Source of the DNA: Chara braunii
Lineage: Eukaryota; Streptophyta; Charophyceae; Charales; Characeae
NCBI GenBank assembly: GCA_003427395.1
Contig: BFEA01000003.1
Coordinates: 1,365,903-1,391,891 of the forward strand
Direction: 5' to 3'
DNA length: 25,989 nt
Shown: in pieces, positions 1 to 8,639 of the stretch
How the letters are laid out: every line of letters begins with the position of its first letter
How positions within the stretch are numbered: the first letter of the stretch is position 1
Translations under genes and position numbers: made by a program
Notes under the pieces: generated by a model
Seen by the model: only the letters and a program-made list of their open reading frames with translations
Told to the model about the DNA's origin: nothing
Database searches by the model: none

Positions 1-22
1 GAGAGAGAGAGAGAGAGAGAGG
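1..22. repeat. (GA)n microsatellite
   Basis: Perfect GA dinucleotide repeat at the window edge. It probably continues to the left of the window. Confidence 0.9.
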
Positions 23-120
23 GAAAGAGAGACCTGAAAGAAAAATGAGACGCCATCACCGGGTGTTACTGTGTTAATTAAAGTTTAAACACCATTATCT
101 CCTAGCCTCTTTTTGCTGAG

Positions 121-320
121 GCTGAAAAGCACTGTGGGCCAAGCTTTGGCGAAGCACCAGCACGACGTTTTTTGTGTTTTGGCGGACACTGCCAGCCATT
201 TGGTCCGGCGGCGTCCAATCTCTGAAGAATGCTGTATAGGTATGCACCGCATTCTTAGGAGGTTTGTTTTTATTTTATTTTATTTTTTTTTGTAGGAGGT
301 TTCAAGTTCGCCTGCCAAAG
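121..320 (+). CDS. Two candidate internal exons (121-239 and 296-320), function unknown
   Basis: An AG preceded by a pyrimidine-rich stretch (CCTCTTTTTGCTGAG, ending at 120) is followed by 119 nt that are open in one frame: one nucleotide, 39 codons, one nucleotide. The peptide includes CVLADTASHLVRRRPISEEC. The block ends at ATAG|GTATGC. A 56-bp intron (240-295) with a long T-rich tract and TTGTAG would join it in frame to a 25-nt exon (296-320), which ends at AAAG|GTAGTG. A competing acceptor, TTCTTAG followed by GAGGTTT, lies inside the same intron and precedes the same heptamer. I do not recognise the protein. These are splice-signal and open-frame arguments only; no start codon or link to later exons is proven. 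Confidence 0.35.
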
Positions 321-350
321 GTAGTGGTGGTTAAGAAGTCGCAGAAATGG

Positions 351-485
351 GTTATAGTTGCACTATGGGCCAAGATACAGGTTCAAATTGCAATTCGGGC
401 AATGTATACAACCCAACTTTCTGGCCACATAGGGTGCCTGAACTGCAATTGCAAATTGTATTTTGCCCCATAGTGCAATTATAAC
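351..485. mobile_element. Small foldback / MITE-like element
   Basis: The left end GTTATAGTTGCACTATGGG (351-369) is repeated in inverted orientation at 467-485 with one mismatch. The complementarity continues imperfectly inward for about 50 nt on each side, so almost the whole 135 bp can fold back. Sequence just outside also pairs weakly (AGTCGCAGAAA on the left against GTGACT on the right), so the true ends may lie slightly further out. I find no clear target-site duplication. It encodes nothing visible. Confidence 0.65.
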
Positions 486-517
486 TTGTTTTTGTGACTC
501 TACTGAACTTATCCCTT

Positions 518-559
518 CCCCCCCCCCCCCCCCCCAAAAAAAAAAAAAAAAAAAATCAC
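518..559. repeat. Poly-C run followed directly by a poly-A run
   Basis: About 17 C residues run straight into about 20 A residues. A near-repeat of TGTGACTCT lies on both sides (about 493-501 and 563-571). This could be a slippage product or an insertion scar; nothing is encoded. Confidence 0.8.
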
Positions 560-784
560 CTTCTGTGACTCTGCAATGTGCATAAGACTGTCAAACACTA
601 CCAACAACATTGACGCGGTGTTATGCTTCATGTGAGAGACTGATCCATCCCAAATAATTGGGCTTGCTTCACCACTCGCCAGGTCTGACTCAGAACAACA
701 AATTCCCAACCTTAAACGGCAAGTACATGGCCCCAGCCTTACAGAAAGTTTTTGCCGCCGCAAGCAAGACTCGGAGGGGCCACG

Positions 785-848
785 CGGCGTGCGGTGCAGT
801 TAAAAAAAAAAATCGGCGTGCGGCACCGTTGAAAAAAAAAAATCGGCG
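785..848. repeat. Short tandem duplication containing A11 runs
   Basis: A segment made of GTT followed by a long A run and then ATCGGCG occurs twice, about 36 bp apart. The region around it (660-1020) is GC-rich and has open frames on both strands, none of which I can support as coding. Confidence 0.6.
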
Positions 849-1148
849 GCCTCCAAGGTGGTGCGGGTTTCGTGCTGACACCCGCGGGCAGATGTGTGGT
901 GTACTGGTGCTTCAATCCTTCCCAAACCCCGCCGCAAGTCAACACACACACGGAAAGACCGCGACGAGAATTTTATACCCCAGCCAATGTAGCCACCTGA
1001 TCAAGTTGGTTGCCATGGTATGACGTCTCAAGCTACTTAGCTGTCTTTATTTAGGCCCCTGTTAATTAGTTAGGCTGGCGGAATGTGCGTGGATTGTCGA
1101 GTCTGTGGTGTTGTTTGTGTGTGTGGTGTGACTTCAAGGACGCTACAG

Positions 1149-1414
1149 CCCTGGAGGTGGGCTGGATATCATGATGGGTATGGATCCAGTTTTTATAACA
1201 CCTCCAAGGGTTGTAGTGGTTACGATATTTGGCTCCTGTGTAGGAGGGTGCCGGGAGGCCATCCGTGTACAGCAGGGCATGATGCCCTAAACACACGTTG
1301 TTCAGCGAATCACTGAACTTGGGAGCTACAGTCCAAAATGTAGAAGAAAAGATGAAAAGGGAAATGACATCAAATATGATATTTTTTTTGTCTTGCATCC
1401 ACTGGTCAACCTGA
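1149..1414 (+). pseudogene. Decayed coding block, function unknown
   Basis: After a CTACAG acceptor (ending 1148) a frame runs from 1150 to a TAA at 1288-1290; it encodes a hydrophobic stretch, VVVVTIFGSCVGGCREAIR. Removing one C from the CCC at 1285-1287 would connect it to a second frame that includes SESLNLGATVQNVEEKMKRE and stops at a TGA at 1412-1414. A further shift within the T8 run near 1382 would continue as LHPLVNLTVFRTL. Such frame changes at homopolymers suggest decay of a real gene, or base-calling errors. The reading phase fits the end of the candidate exon at 296-320, which is weak support. The opposite strand is also open here, so strand choice is not certain. I do not recognise the family. 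Confidence 0.4.
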
Positions 1415-1458
1415 CAGTGTTCAGAACTCTTTTTTTTTTTTTTTAACCGAAACATCAG

Positions 1459-1857
1459 AGCTTGAAAGAATGGATCCAGCCTAAATGGTTGAGGCCTCCT
1501 GGCAATTGGCAGAACAACATTGTGTTCATGGACGACACAACACCGTTTCCGTCTGGTGAATCCAGTTTGCTTCTCTACATGGCATGGTTGCCTGCAACCG
1601 ATGATTACCCCCCTCGAATGGGTGACCAATTCCTCGAGTAAGTGGTTCCAATTCTTCTAGGCAAGTCTTTGGGGTTACTATATAGAATTCCAATCTGACG
1701 GTTGCCTGGGAGTGCCTTTTCCACTCACTGATTTTCCCCCCCAATCTTTTACAGTTTGGTCAGTGATTCCGAGTCCAGGCGGGCTTTTGTCTGGTTTCGC
1801 ACTCAAATGTTTACCCACATCCCTTCCGGCGATCTTGGTGCCGCTCCCCACCAATAG
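1459..1857 (+). CDS. Last two exons of an unknown gene, intron 1638-1754
   Basis: The 3' splice site is a 16-T tract followed by AACCGAAACATCAG (to 1458). The exon 1459-1637 is open for 59 codons plus two nucleotides and includes NNIVFMDDTTPFPSGESSLL. It ends at CTCGA|GTAAGTGG, a consensus donor. The intron (117 bp) ends with CTGATTTTCCCCCC...TCTTTTACAG, and splicing keeps the frame (GA|T gives Asp). Exon 1755-1854 then encodes 33 residues, including SDSESRRAFVWFRTQM, with a stop TAG at 1855-1857. Donor, branch-like CTGAT, pyrimidine tract, acceptor and phase all agree, which makes this the best gene signal in the window. Without splicing the frame stops at TAA 1639-1641. The product is soluble-looking, Trp/Pro-rich at its start, and unrecognised. 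The upstream coding block at 1149-1414 is probably the same gene. Confidence 0.55.
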
Positions 1858-2680
1858 ATGGCGCCACCCCGAGAGTGTCAGTGGTACCTGCTCTTCTCAG
1901 CATAACAAGCACTACCTCGGGCTGTTTCTTAAACAACAACAACAACAACTTGAGCTCTGATTCCAAGTTCCCCGTTCCATCTAGTTTTACTTGACACTTG
2001 CCTGGCTGCATTGCACCTTAGTGTTTGCGGCACAACCTTGCTCCTGGATGTCTCTTATGAGATGCACCAGCAGTCAGCATGCCAAACTCTGACCGACTGG
2101 CGAGGGGTCATCTTGAGAGCCTGCACGGCGGCTCCGCGCTGTCGAGCGCATCGGTCCCGCACGAGGACCCTCCCGGCCGCGTCACGCAGGATTTGGCAGG
2201 AATTGTCGCAGAGAGCGTTTGCCGCTCCGGCCGAGTGCGCCAGCCGTACCTCTCGCAAGCCCCTACGACAGGACAGGGTCACGCGAGGCACCGCTTACCT
2301 CCACTTGCGGGAGCTGTCACCATCCCTTAGGTGGGTGTATCCCCGCCGAGCTACTGAACCACATGCGAAGGCTTTTCGTATGCAATTGCAGAGGTGGCCC
2401 AGCCGAGGGTGTTTCTCGTTCGCTGTAGCATAGGGGTTACGCGTGGTCGAACGCCCAAACATCGAACCCGCACGCGAATCGACGCTCTGGGGGGTTGAGG
2501 TCCCAAGCGCGACTCGGCGCCGGTCGACTAGGACGCATCACACACACCACACGTTACAACACTCACATCTACCCTCACACAACACATAGAAACACGCAAA
2601 ACAAACACCACAAACAACACCACAACACAACAACACTCCTAGTCCCTTCAGTATCCGACCCATAATTTTATGTTGCGAGA
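1858..2680. other. No supported gene; GC-rich then AC-rich sequence
   Basis: A 140-codon frame on the + strand (2011-2433) is open but overlaps several equally open frames in GC-rich DNA, so it is not supported. From about 2535 to 2635 the sequence is almost free of G on the + strand and made of CA-rich words such as ACACAACAC, a degenerate microsatellite-like tract. Confidence 0.5.
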
Positions 2681-2710
2681 ATCAGGTAGGTATCGCTCGC
2701 TGGACTTTCG

Positions 2711-2759
2711 TATAAGAGTCGTGCGAGCGCATGGCTTCCTCATATCAACCAGCCATGCG
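2711..2759 (+). promoter_or_regulatory. Promoter-like module, copy 1
   Basis: TATAAGA at 2711-2717 is followed 30 bp later by CATATCAACCAGCCATGCG (2741-2759). The same pairing recurs at 3439/3468. A TATA box with an initiator-like CA about 30 bp downstream is the usual layout of a eukaryotic polymerase II core promoter, including those in retrotransposon LTRs. No coding start is evident immediately downstream. Confidence 0.4.
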
Positions 2760-2787
2760 GGCATACGCAAGCCTTCGCGTTAATGGG

Positions 2788-3019
2788 GTACTACGTAGTA
2801 CTCGTAACCGTGCGGCCCTTGACAATCTCGAGGGTCGTTTTCGACACTTAAGTGTCGGCTGACAAGCGCGTTGAGGGGTTATCTTCTCGGCGCTAGACAA
2901 CCGCCATGCGCGATTGGAGACCACACCCTATTCTGCACCCTGTGCAGAGGGGTTGAGTAGACAACTTCAGGGTTGTCGTGGTAGCCAAACTCAAGGGGTT
3001 TGACTTTGACGGCTACCAC
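2788..3019. other. Cluster of perfect inverted repeats
   Basis: Within 232 bp: palindrome GTACTACGTAGTAC (2788-2801); palindrome CGACACTTAAGTGTCG (2842-2857); TCTGCAC/GTGCAGA with a 3-nt loop (2932-2948); ACAAC/GTTGT near 2961-2976; and GTGGTAGCC (2978-2986) pairing with GGCTACCAC (3011-3019). The density is well above what I would expect by chance. The stems could act in RNA, for example in the leader of a transcript starting at about 2741. Confidence 0.6.
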
Positions 3020-3261
3020 AGACTACAACGTCCAACCATGGAAACTCAAAGGAGGAAGCAACCGCAGATAGGGATAGGGGGTCACCCCCTTTCCTCTCCC
3101 TGCCTAGCCCATAGTCTGATAGTCTTCTCAAGGGGAAGAGGTGGGCCAACACGAAAGATGCGTGCGGACAATGCCCAAAATCAGGCCCATAGGCCGTCCG
3201 ACGTTCGAAACGTTGGAGGCTCGTACGCGGGTTTCCATAGGCCGAATAGGGTTGATTCCCA

Positions 3262-3363
3262 GCCCACGCGTCGTTTCGTGCCGAACTCGGGTTTACTGGC
3301 CCTAACGCGCTTTTGCCCTCGCGTCGTTTCGCCCTGCCCACGCGTCGTTTCGCACTGCCGCTT
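3262..3363. repeat. Short interspersed repeat, core CGCGTCGTTTCG
   Basis: Three copies of a unit containing CCCACGCGTCGTTTCG or CTCGCGTCGTTTCG lie between about 3262 and 3355, with the last two adjacent. Open frames on both strands here are explained by high GC and are not called. Confidence 0.6.
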
Positions 3364-3438
3364 TTGCCGAAACTCAAAGTGTGCTTGACCCATAACTTTC
3401 GAGCACGGAAACCGGCAGGTGCTGCGTGCGTGGGTTAA

Positions 3439-3486
3439 TATAAGACCGCGCGGACGCAGGACTTGCGCATACCGACCAACAATGCG
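3439..3486 (+). promoter_or_regulatory. Promoter-like module, copy 2
   Basis: TATAAGA (3439-3445) is followed 29 bp later by CATACCGACCAACAATGCG (3468-3486), a 14/19 match to the corresponding segment of copy 1. About 100 bp further downstream is the hairpin CGACGC-TCAG-GCGTCG (3569-3584), matching the position of the palindrome at 2842-2857. The two copies, about 728 bp apart, are a diverged duplication, possibly of an LTR. Confidence 0.4.
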
Positions 3487-3599
3487 GCCTCGCGTAAGCA
3501 GACGTGATGTCGGCGCGTTATGTGGCGCCCATACCCGAGTGGCCTCATTTGAGTCATGGGGTCGCTCTCGACGCTCAGGCGTCGACTGAAGTGTCTGCT

Positions 3600-4740
3600 A
3601 AGTGGAGCAACCCTTTAGCGAGCGCAAAAAAAACTGGCCTGAGGGCCTTACCATCTTCTGCAGCTTGAGGCGCCCCAAAGGTGCGGGGTAGGATGGTACC
3701 TAGGGCAGGAAGGGATTCGGAGCGGTGGTGAGTTGTTTGGCGCATCACCAGCGATACACTAATCCTTCCGCCCGAAACTTTATCGTTCCACCAAAATAAA
3801 TTAAAACAAGAAAAAAAGAAAAAGGAGTACTTGACGTTGGCAGGGGAAAACATGAACGCCCCGCTGGACCGAGTTGCTGGGGGACAACCCCTCATCCTCG
3901 CGACGCTTTTGTTTCCCCGGAACCGGTTCGTGTGAGCCTGTAGACTCAGCCTCTGTACGCAGGGGTAACCCCTTCTGTGTTGGGCCTGGGACCTGGGACG
4001 TCTTGGACAAGGACCTTGAATTTCCGGCCCGGGACTAATGTCCAACCAAATAAAATCATTGAGTAACGAAGGACGTAGGCGTGCGGTCGCTTAGCCTGTG
4101 AGGGTTACCCGAGCGTACGCCTACTCTGACTATCACATTATCAGGATGGGAAAAAAAAACAATCTCGCTCAAACAAAAGGTTGTGGGGTAGTTCACTCTC
4201 ACGACCGTTGTGTGGTTCGCCCATTTGAATCCAAACATAATCACTCAACAAGACTCAATCAAGATTCTCTCATACATACCTGCAGTCTAACGCACAACAT
4301 TTAAACAACATCACACACACTGAAGGGGTCAACTTTTCAACCTTCTGCAGCTCACACCCTGCCTTATGCACACAAGCCCAACCATTTCCCCACCATTCCT
4401 CAACAAAAATACTATGCCTTTAAGAAATGACCATTTATAAAGAATCTGGGTGAAAACCCAAGAAAACATAAGACCCGGCAAGGGTCAAGGCCTTAGGTTA
4501 AGAAGCAGAAGAAACAGGAAAGTTGAGTCGTAGACCGACGAATCGGCAACCGACCTGTTATCAGTGATAACCGAAAAGTGATCCTTTCGTAGAATCAGGC
4601 CGAACAATTCGAGTCTCCAACCGGATGTGAAAACCTGCATCACAGTACAGGTTAAGGAGAGTCACTACTATGTTCAAGCCAAGTGGAGAACGTGCTCCAA
4701 CTCATAGCCTAATTACTAACCTCCCTTCCAGCCTCCCTTA
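3600..4740. other. No supported gene
   Basis: A 156-codon frame on the - strand (3575-4045) is interrupted in quality by a poly-Phe stretch from a poly-A run and is not supported. From about 4050 the sequence becomes AT-richer with no convincing frame. A near-perfect palindrome, GTTATCAGTGATAAC, lies at 4557-4571. The 4380-4740 stretch resembles untranslated or LTR sequence, but this is inference. Confidence 0.4.
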
Positions 4741-4758
4741 TGGATACTAAGTCACGGA

Positions 4759-4953
4759 GAATTTCGGCAGCATCTCCCCTACTCAGGGTGGATTGCCAAG
4801 TTTCTCCTAGCCATAAATATTCTAATTCCTTAAATTCTACAAAATTTTGGCAGCGCTTCCCGTAGGAAAAGTGTCTTTTCATAATTTCCATGGGCCAAAA
4901 ATTAACTAACTCTTTTAGACTTGTAGAAATTTCGGCAGCGCTTCCCGTAGGAA
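4759..4953 (+). repeat. Three copies of an AAATTTCGGCAGCG motif
   Basis: Copies at 4759-4784, 4842-4868 and 4927-4953 share the core TTYGGCAGC followed by a CTTCCCGTAGGAA or CTCCCCTACTC tail. Spacing is about 84 bp. I associate a similar word with untranslated or LTR-flanking sequence of plant Gypsy-type retrotransposons, but this is recollection and unverified. No protein is encoded here. Confidence 0.6.
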
Positions 4954-5357
4954 CATGAGGCTGTCAAAATTTATACAAAGTTGAAAACAGATAGACCAAG
5001 CAAAACTATACTTCGGACTAACTTCTGACACTTGCTTGGTAAGTAGAATCAGCGATAGTCTGCACGACCTCTAGATGAGATTGTGAACTGACACTGATCC
5101 TAACTCCTAGCCGGGTCAGTCCTATCCTGTCCCAAGCTCCCCTCCCGTCATCCATCTTATCTACCTATAGTTCCAACTTTCAGCGAACATCTAAAACAAC
5201 TAACCTATTCAAAAGATGCCCCAATGTGAGGGCCCAAAGCATGCACAACCAAACATCTCTCACAATCCCACATCATTTTGAGTCAAGTAGTTCGTTAAGT
5301 CACTTAGTTATTTTTCCTTTTTATGTCTCCCTTACTTATGGCATACGATCAGACAAT

Positions 5358-6535
5358 ACCCTAACCTAAGGTGATATGCCCGACCTGCCTAGGTAAAACA
5401 AGTAAAGTACGCACAACCGGGCAGCCCTAACCTAAGGGTGTGCCAAACATAAACTATATACATAAAGCATATGACCAAACTGCCCTAACCTAAGGGTACG
5501 CTTGACTTCTGCTTAACTGACGACATGAAGCATAAGACTAGACTGCCCCAATCTAGGGGTGTGCCAAGCCAGCTTTAACCAAAGTTACAAATGGCATAGG
5601 GTTAAACTGCCTCAACCTAAGGGTGTGCTTAACCTGCCTAGACAACCACAAACGACAAATGGTTAAACCGCCACAACCTAAGGGTGCGTCCAACCCACAG
5701 AACATCAACGACAAGGGCATATCACTAGGCCGCCCCAACCCTGGGGTACGCCTAGTTAGCCTATACAATTTAAGTTACATAAGGCAATGCGACCAGACCG
5801 CCCTAACCTAAGGGTACGTCCGGTCTGCCTGAACAAGTACAACGACGTATGGCTAAGCCGCCCTAACCTAAGGGTACGCTTAGCCTCCGTAACAATAATT
5901 TAAGCAACCATGAATACTTGCACAAACTCTATGATTTTCTCTCTTCTTAGGTGGATAGTCAGACCTACCCAACCTAGGGAGACATCCAACTCTGCCTTTT
6001 GTATAGAAGGGAAAATAAAAGAAGATTTATACTAAGTCTCTGCCCCTTTTGTTATCACGAGCATATGACTGAGCTGCTCTAACCTAAGGGTACGCTCAGC
6101 CTGCCCGAGTTACCTTCATTATACTCTTCATTCACTTCTTTTCTCTTTTTGTTCTACCTGACTTACTGACTGACTTTCCCAACCTAGGGTGCCCGGTCTG
6201 TCAGAAGGTATAAGTTCAATAATATATGTCAAATTTTATACTTTAGTTACTCATTTGGTTCATGGCTTATGACTAAGCAGCCCTAACCAAATTGTACGCT
6301 TAGTCTCATGCCTTTGTTTCCCTCAGAAGAAAACACACCTCAAGCCCATCAAAAGAAACACCAGGAATCTGAGCCTTCCTAACCTAGGACGCCCATCCTC
6401 CTGTTCAGAAACCCCAAAGAAAACAGCGATTGGTCTAGGATAGGCCCAACCCTCAAGGATCATATAGTCAGCCCAGCAAACATAAATAAACATAGCACTG
6501 AGCCCACACCAACCTAGGGGAGCTCAACCTTGGGT
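5358..6535 (+). repeat. Array of about 15 hairpin units with core CCCTAACCTAAGGG
   Basis: The core CCCTAACCTAAGGGTACGC (or a close variant) recurs about every 55-70 bp from 5369 to 5880 and about every 100 bp to 6510. The core can itself pair CCCT with AGGG. It is flanked by arms that differ between units but often pair with each other: ACTAGGC/GCCTAGT (5724-5756), GGCTAAGC/GCTTAGCC (5851-5885), GACTAAGC/GCTTAGTC (6271-6305), and with one mismatch GACCAGAC/GTCCGGTC (5791-5825) and GACTGAGC/GCTCAGCC (6067-6101). At 5731-5748 the inner stem changes to CCCC/GGGG. Sequence between units is unrelated. Not every unit keeps the outer stem. Confidence 0.75.
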
Positions 6536-6549
6536 TAACCCGGTTAACA

Positions 6550-6960
6550 CATGCAAAACACCTTCCTCCCTCATTCCCCCAATTTACCTTTGTCTGAATT
6601 CACTCAAAGAGTATCTGATCTCTCATATACACTTGTTAATTTAACATTTTCATAACCATATCCTGACATACATAACAAAAATAAAAAGCAATAACCTTTC
6701 ATAATTATGTTATCAGATAGTCCAAAGGAATAATAGTTTAGGGGAAAGGATCACACGCGTAAGACGAAAGTTATACCTGAGTGTTCCCTGCCCCAGAACC
6801 CCGCCTGGGCTCCGGCAGAGCTCCCGCAATCGGTGGGGCGGCCCTCCCACAGAGGCCTTGGCACGGATTACAACAAAAAAATTATGGGAAATTTCCATCA
6901 AGTTTTCAACTTGGGCACAACACTGAACCAGCATTGGAACTACGTGAAATGATGTGGCCA
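6550..6960. other. No supported gene
   Basis: AT-rich to 6770, then a GC-rich patch. A - strand splice-donor-like CTCAGGTATAAC occurs at 6768-6779 but no matching exon can be supported. Confidence 0.4.
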
Positions 6961-7075
6961 ACCGTTTAGGACGGTTGGGTCCATGTTTCCAACCGTTTAC
7001 GAACATGCGGCCAACATGTTTCCAACATGCGTTCAACGTTGGTCCAACATGTTTCTAACACGTTTTCAACATAGT
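6960..7075. repeat. Short degenerate minisatellite based on CCAACATGTTTC
   Basis: CCAACCGTTT, CCAACATGTTTC, CCAACATGCGTTCAACGTTGG and TTCAACAT alternate through this stretch. The basic period is about 11-12 bp and several units are locally palindromic (ACATGT, AACGTT). Confidence 0.6.
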
Positions 7076-7079
7076 ACGG

Positions 7080-7986
7080 GTTTCAATCCCGCCTGCCGCC
7101 TTCCTCTCTGAACCAAAGGACTAGACTGAGATCGAGGAAGGCAGAAAAATAAAGTTTAGACTCTCAGATACAAGAGGGGTGCACTCAGACTCGCGGGAGA
7201 GGACCTTGTTGCCTTCCACTCCTGAGGGTCCCGCAATGGTGGCCAATAACGCAGAGGAATCGTTCCAACCCAGCCAAACTCAGGATAACAGTTCCCTGAC
7301 AACCTTCGATGTCGCAGAAGTAACCTCTTGCAAAAGTCCCAATCACTCCCCTCTCTCACAGCGTCCCTTCTTAGGCCAATGCCGCTGCTGCGCACAACGA
7401 GGAACGACGTCCTGCTCAGCAAATGTGCACAGCAAAAACAGTGCTCTGTTCTGCAATAGCCTCCCTGCAGGCAGCAGTGCTCACCGTCCCCCAATGAAAT
7501 CGGCAACCCCAAATCCGACAAACTGAGCTCTCTGACACCTCTACGAACGAGCAATACTAAAACCCGACCGAGAACCTCATCAGCGTAGAAGGATAATGGC
7601 AATAAATCCTGCTAGAAAGACCACAGCGATGGCTCAAGCCAAATAGTGACTGCCTGCCCTCGAAAAGCTCAGTCACAGCAGCTATTCGAACCCAACAGAG
7701 TTGTATTGTCGCTAAGATGGTGACTGAGAAAAGTGATGCAGCCGTTACCAAGGAAGCAGCAGTCCTGCACAGTAATTAGCAGCAACCGAGAGCACTACAG
7801 TAGTAGAAACCAATACCTCAGCAGCAGCAGCTCCATGGGTCACCCATAACCTTTGCTAAAGTAATAGTAACGCGGTAAATTAGCGATCAGTAGCCCAGAG
7901 CAATTTGCTCAGCAATAGCAGATGGCTGACTTTCAAAGATCGATAACACTCAAAATGCAAGTGCAGTCACGGTCTTAGTTTCCTAA
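7080..7986. other. Low-copy sequence with weak open frames only
   Basis: Frames of 115 codons on the + strand (7179-7526) and 148 codons on the - strand (7156-7602) overlap each other, and neither has splice sites or a recognisable motif. From about 7690 to 7930 the + strand is rich in CAGCAG and AGTAG words. Confidence 0.35.
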
Positions 7987-8616
7987 TTAACAGTACCCTG
8001 AAAACCAACACTTGCCTTGACCCCCTTCCGTACCACCCACGATAACTAACGTAGCCTTGTGATTGCAGCAGCACGAGCCAGCGGCGGTATTGAGCTGAGG
8101 AATATCAGTGTTCTGGGGGGACTCAGCAGGAACAAATCTATTAATCAACAGGGGCATCTGTTTCCCGCTGCTAAAAATACTGGCAATTCCACTTTTGTCG
8201 CACAGTAATAACGTGGATGCCGAGTGCAGTGACTGTGAACTCGGAAATGACCATGTAATGTCTGAGTGAAAATCCCCTATTAGGTCGCCCGTCAATGCAC
8301 TCGGCTTCAGACGTTCCTTGGTAAATTCGACAATAGGGTAGTCAAAACTACAACAAGGTAAGTACTTCCGAGCTGCCCATTTCCTGCCCTCGCTACTCGC
8401 CCTCTCCTCAATGTACCTGACCCGATCCTCGGTCAAGAAAATATGAAGGATTCCCGCATGCCACGACGACTCTACTACTATGGTGAGGTCGGCCGGAACT
8501 GCAGATACAATCGGCGGACGCAACAGCAAGGAGCAAACGAGCTTGGCTTTCAGGGAACACGGACTTAAGCTCCAACCCGAAACAGGGCGAACTCTGAATG
8601 CCAAAAGTATGACCAC
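7987..8616 (-). CDS. Hypothetical protein or single large exon
   Basis: This is the longest uninterrupted frame that does not rest on low-complexity DNA: 209 residues from the furthest upstream start. Composition is balanced and the middle section looks protein-like (for example TEDRVRYIEERASSEGRKWA). The N-terminus is hydrophobic and basic; a Ser-rich stretch follows, and the tail has a CCC cluster. I see no recognisable domain, signal peptide or transmembrane segment that I would defend. In DNA of about 50% GC such an ORF is uncommon but not impossible by chance over 26 kb. It could be one exon of a spliced gene. Confidence 0.3.
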   Translation of the reverse strand: MVILLAFRVRPVSGWSLSPCSLKAKLVCSLLLRPPIVSAVPADLTIVVESSWHAGILHIFLTEDRVRYIEERASSEGRKWAARKYLPCCSFDYPIVEFTKERLKPSALTGDLIGDFHSDITWSFPSSQSLHSASTLLLCDKSGIASIFSSGKQMPLLINRFVPAESPQNTDIPQLNTAAGSCCCNHKATLVIVGGTEGGQGKCWFSGYC

Positions 8617-8639
8617 ACGAACAGATCGCTAATCACACA

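Noticed and set aside
2011-2433. 140-codon + strand protein
   Set aside because: GC-rich region with several overlapping open frames on both strands and no splice or motif support.
5358-6535. Interstitial telomeric repeat (CCCTAA-like words)
   Set aside because: CCCTAACCTAAGGG is isolated once per 55-100 bp with pairing arms; there is no head-to-tail telomeric array.
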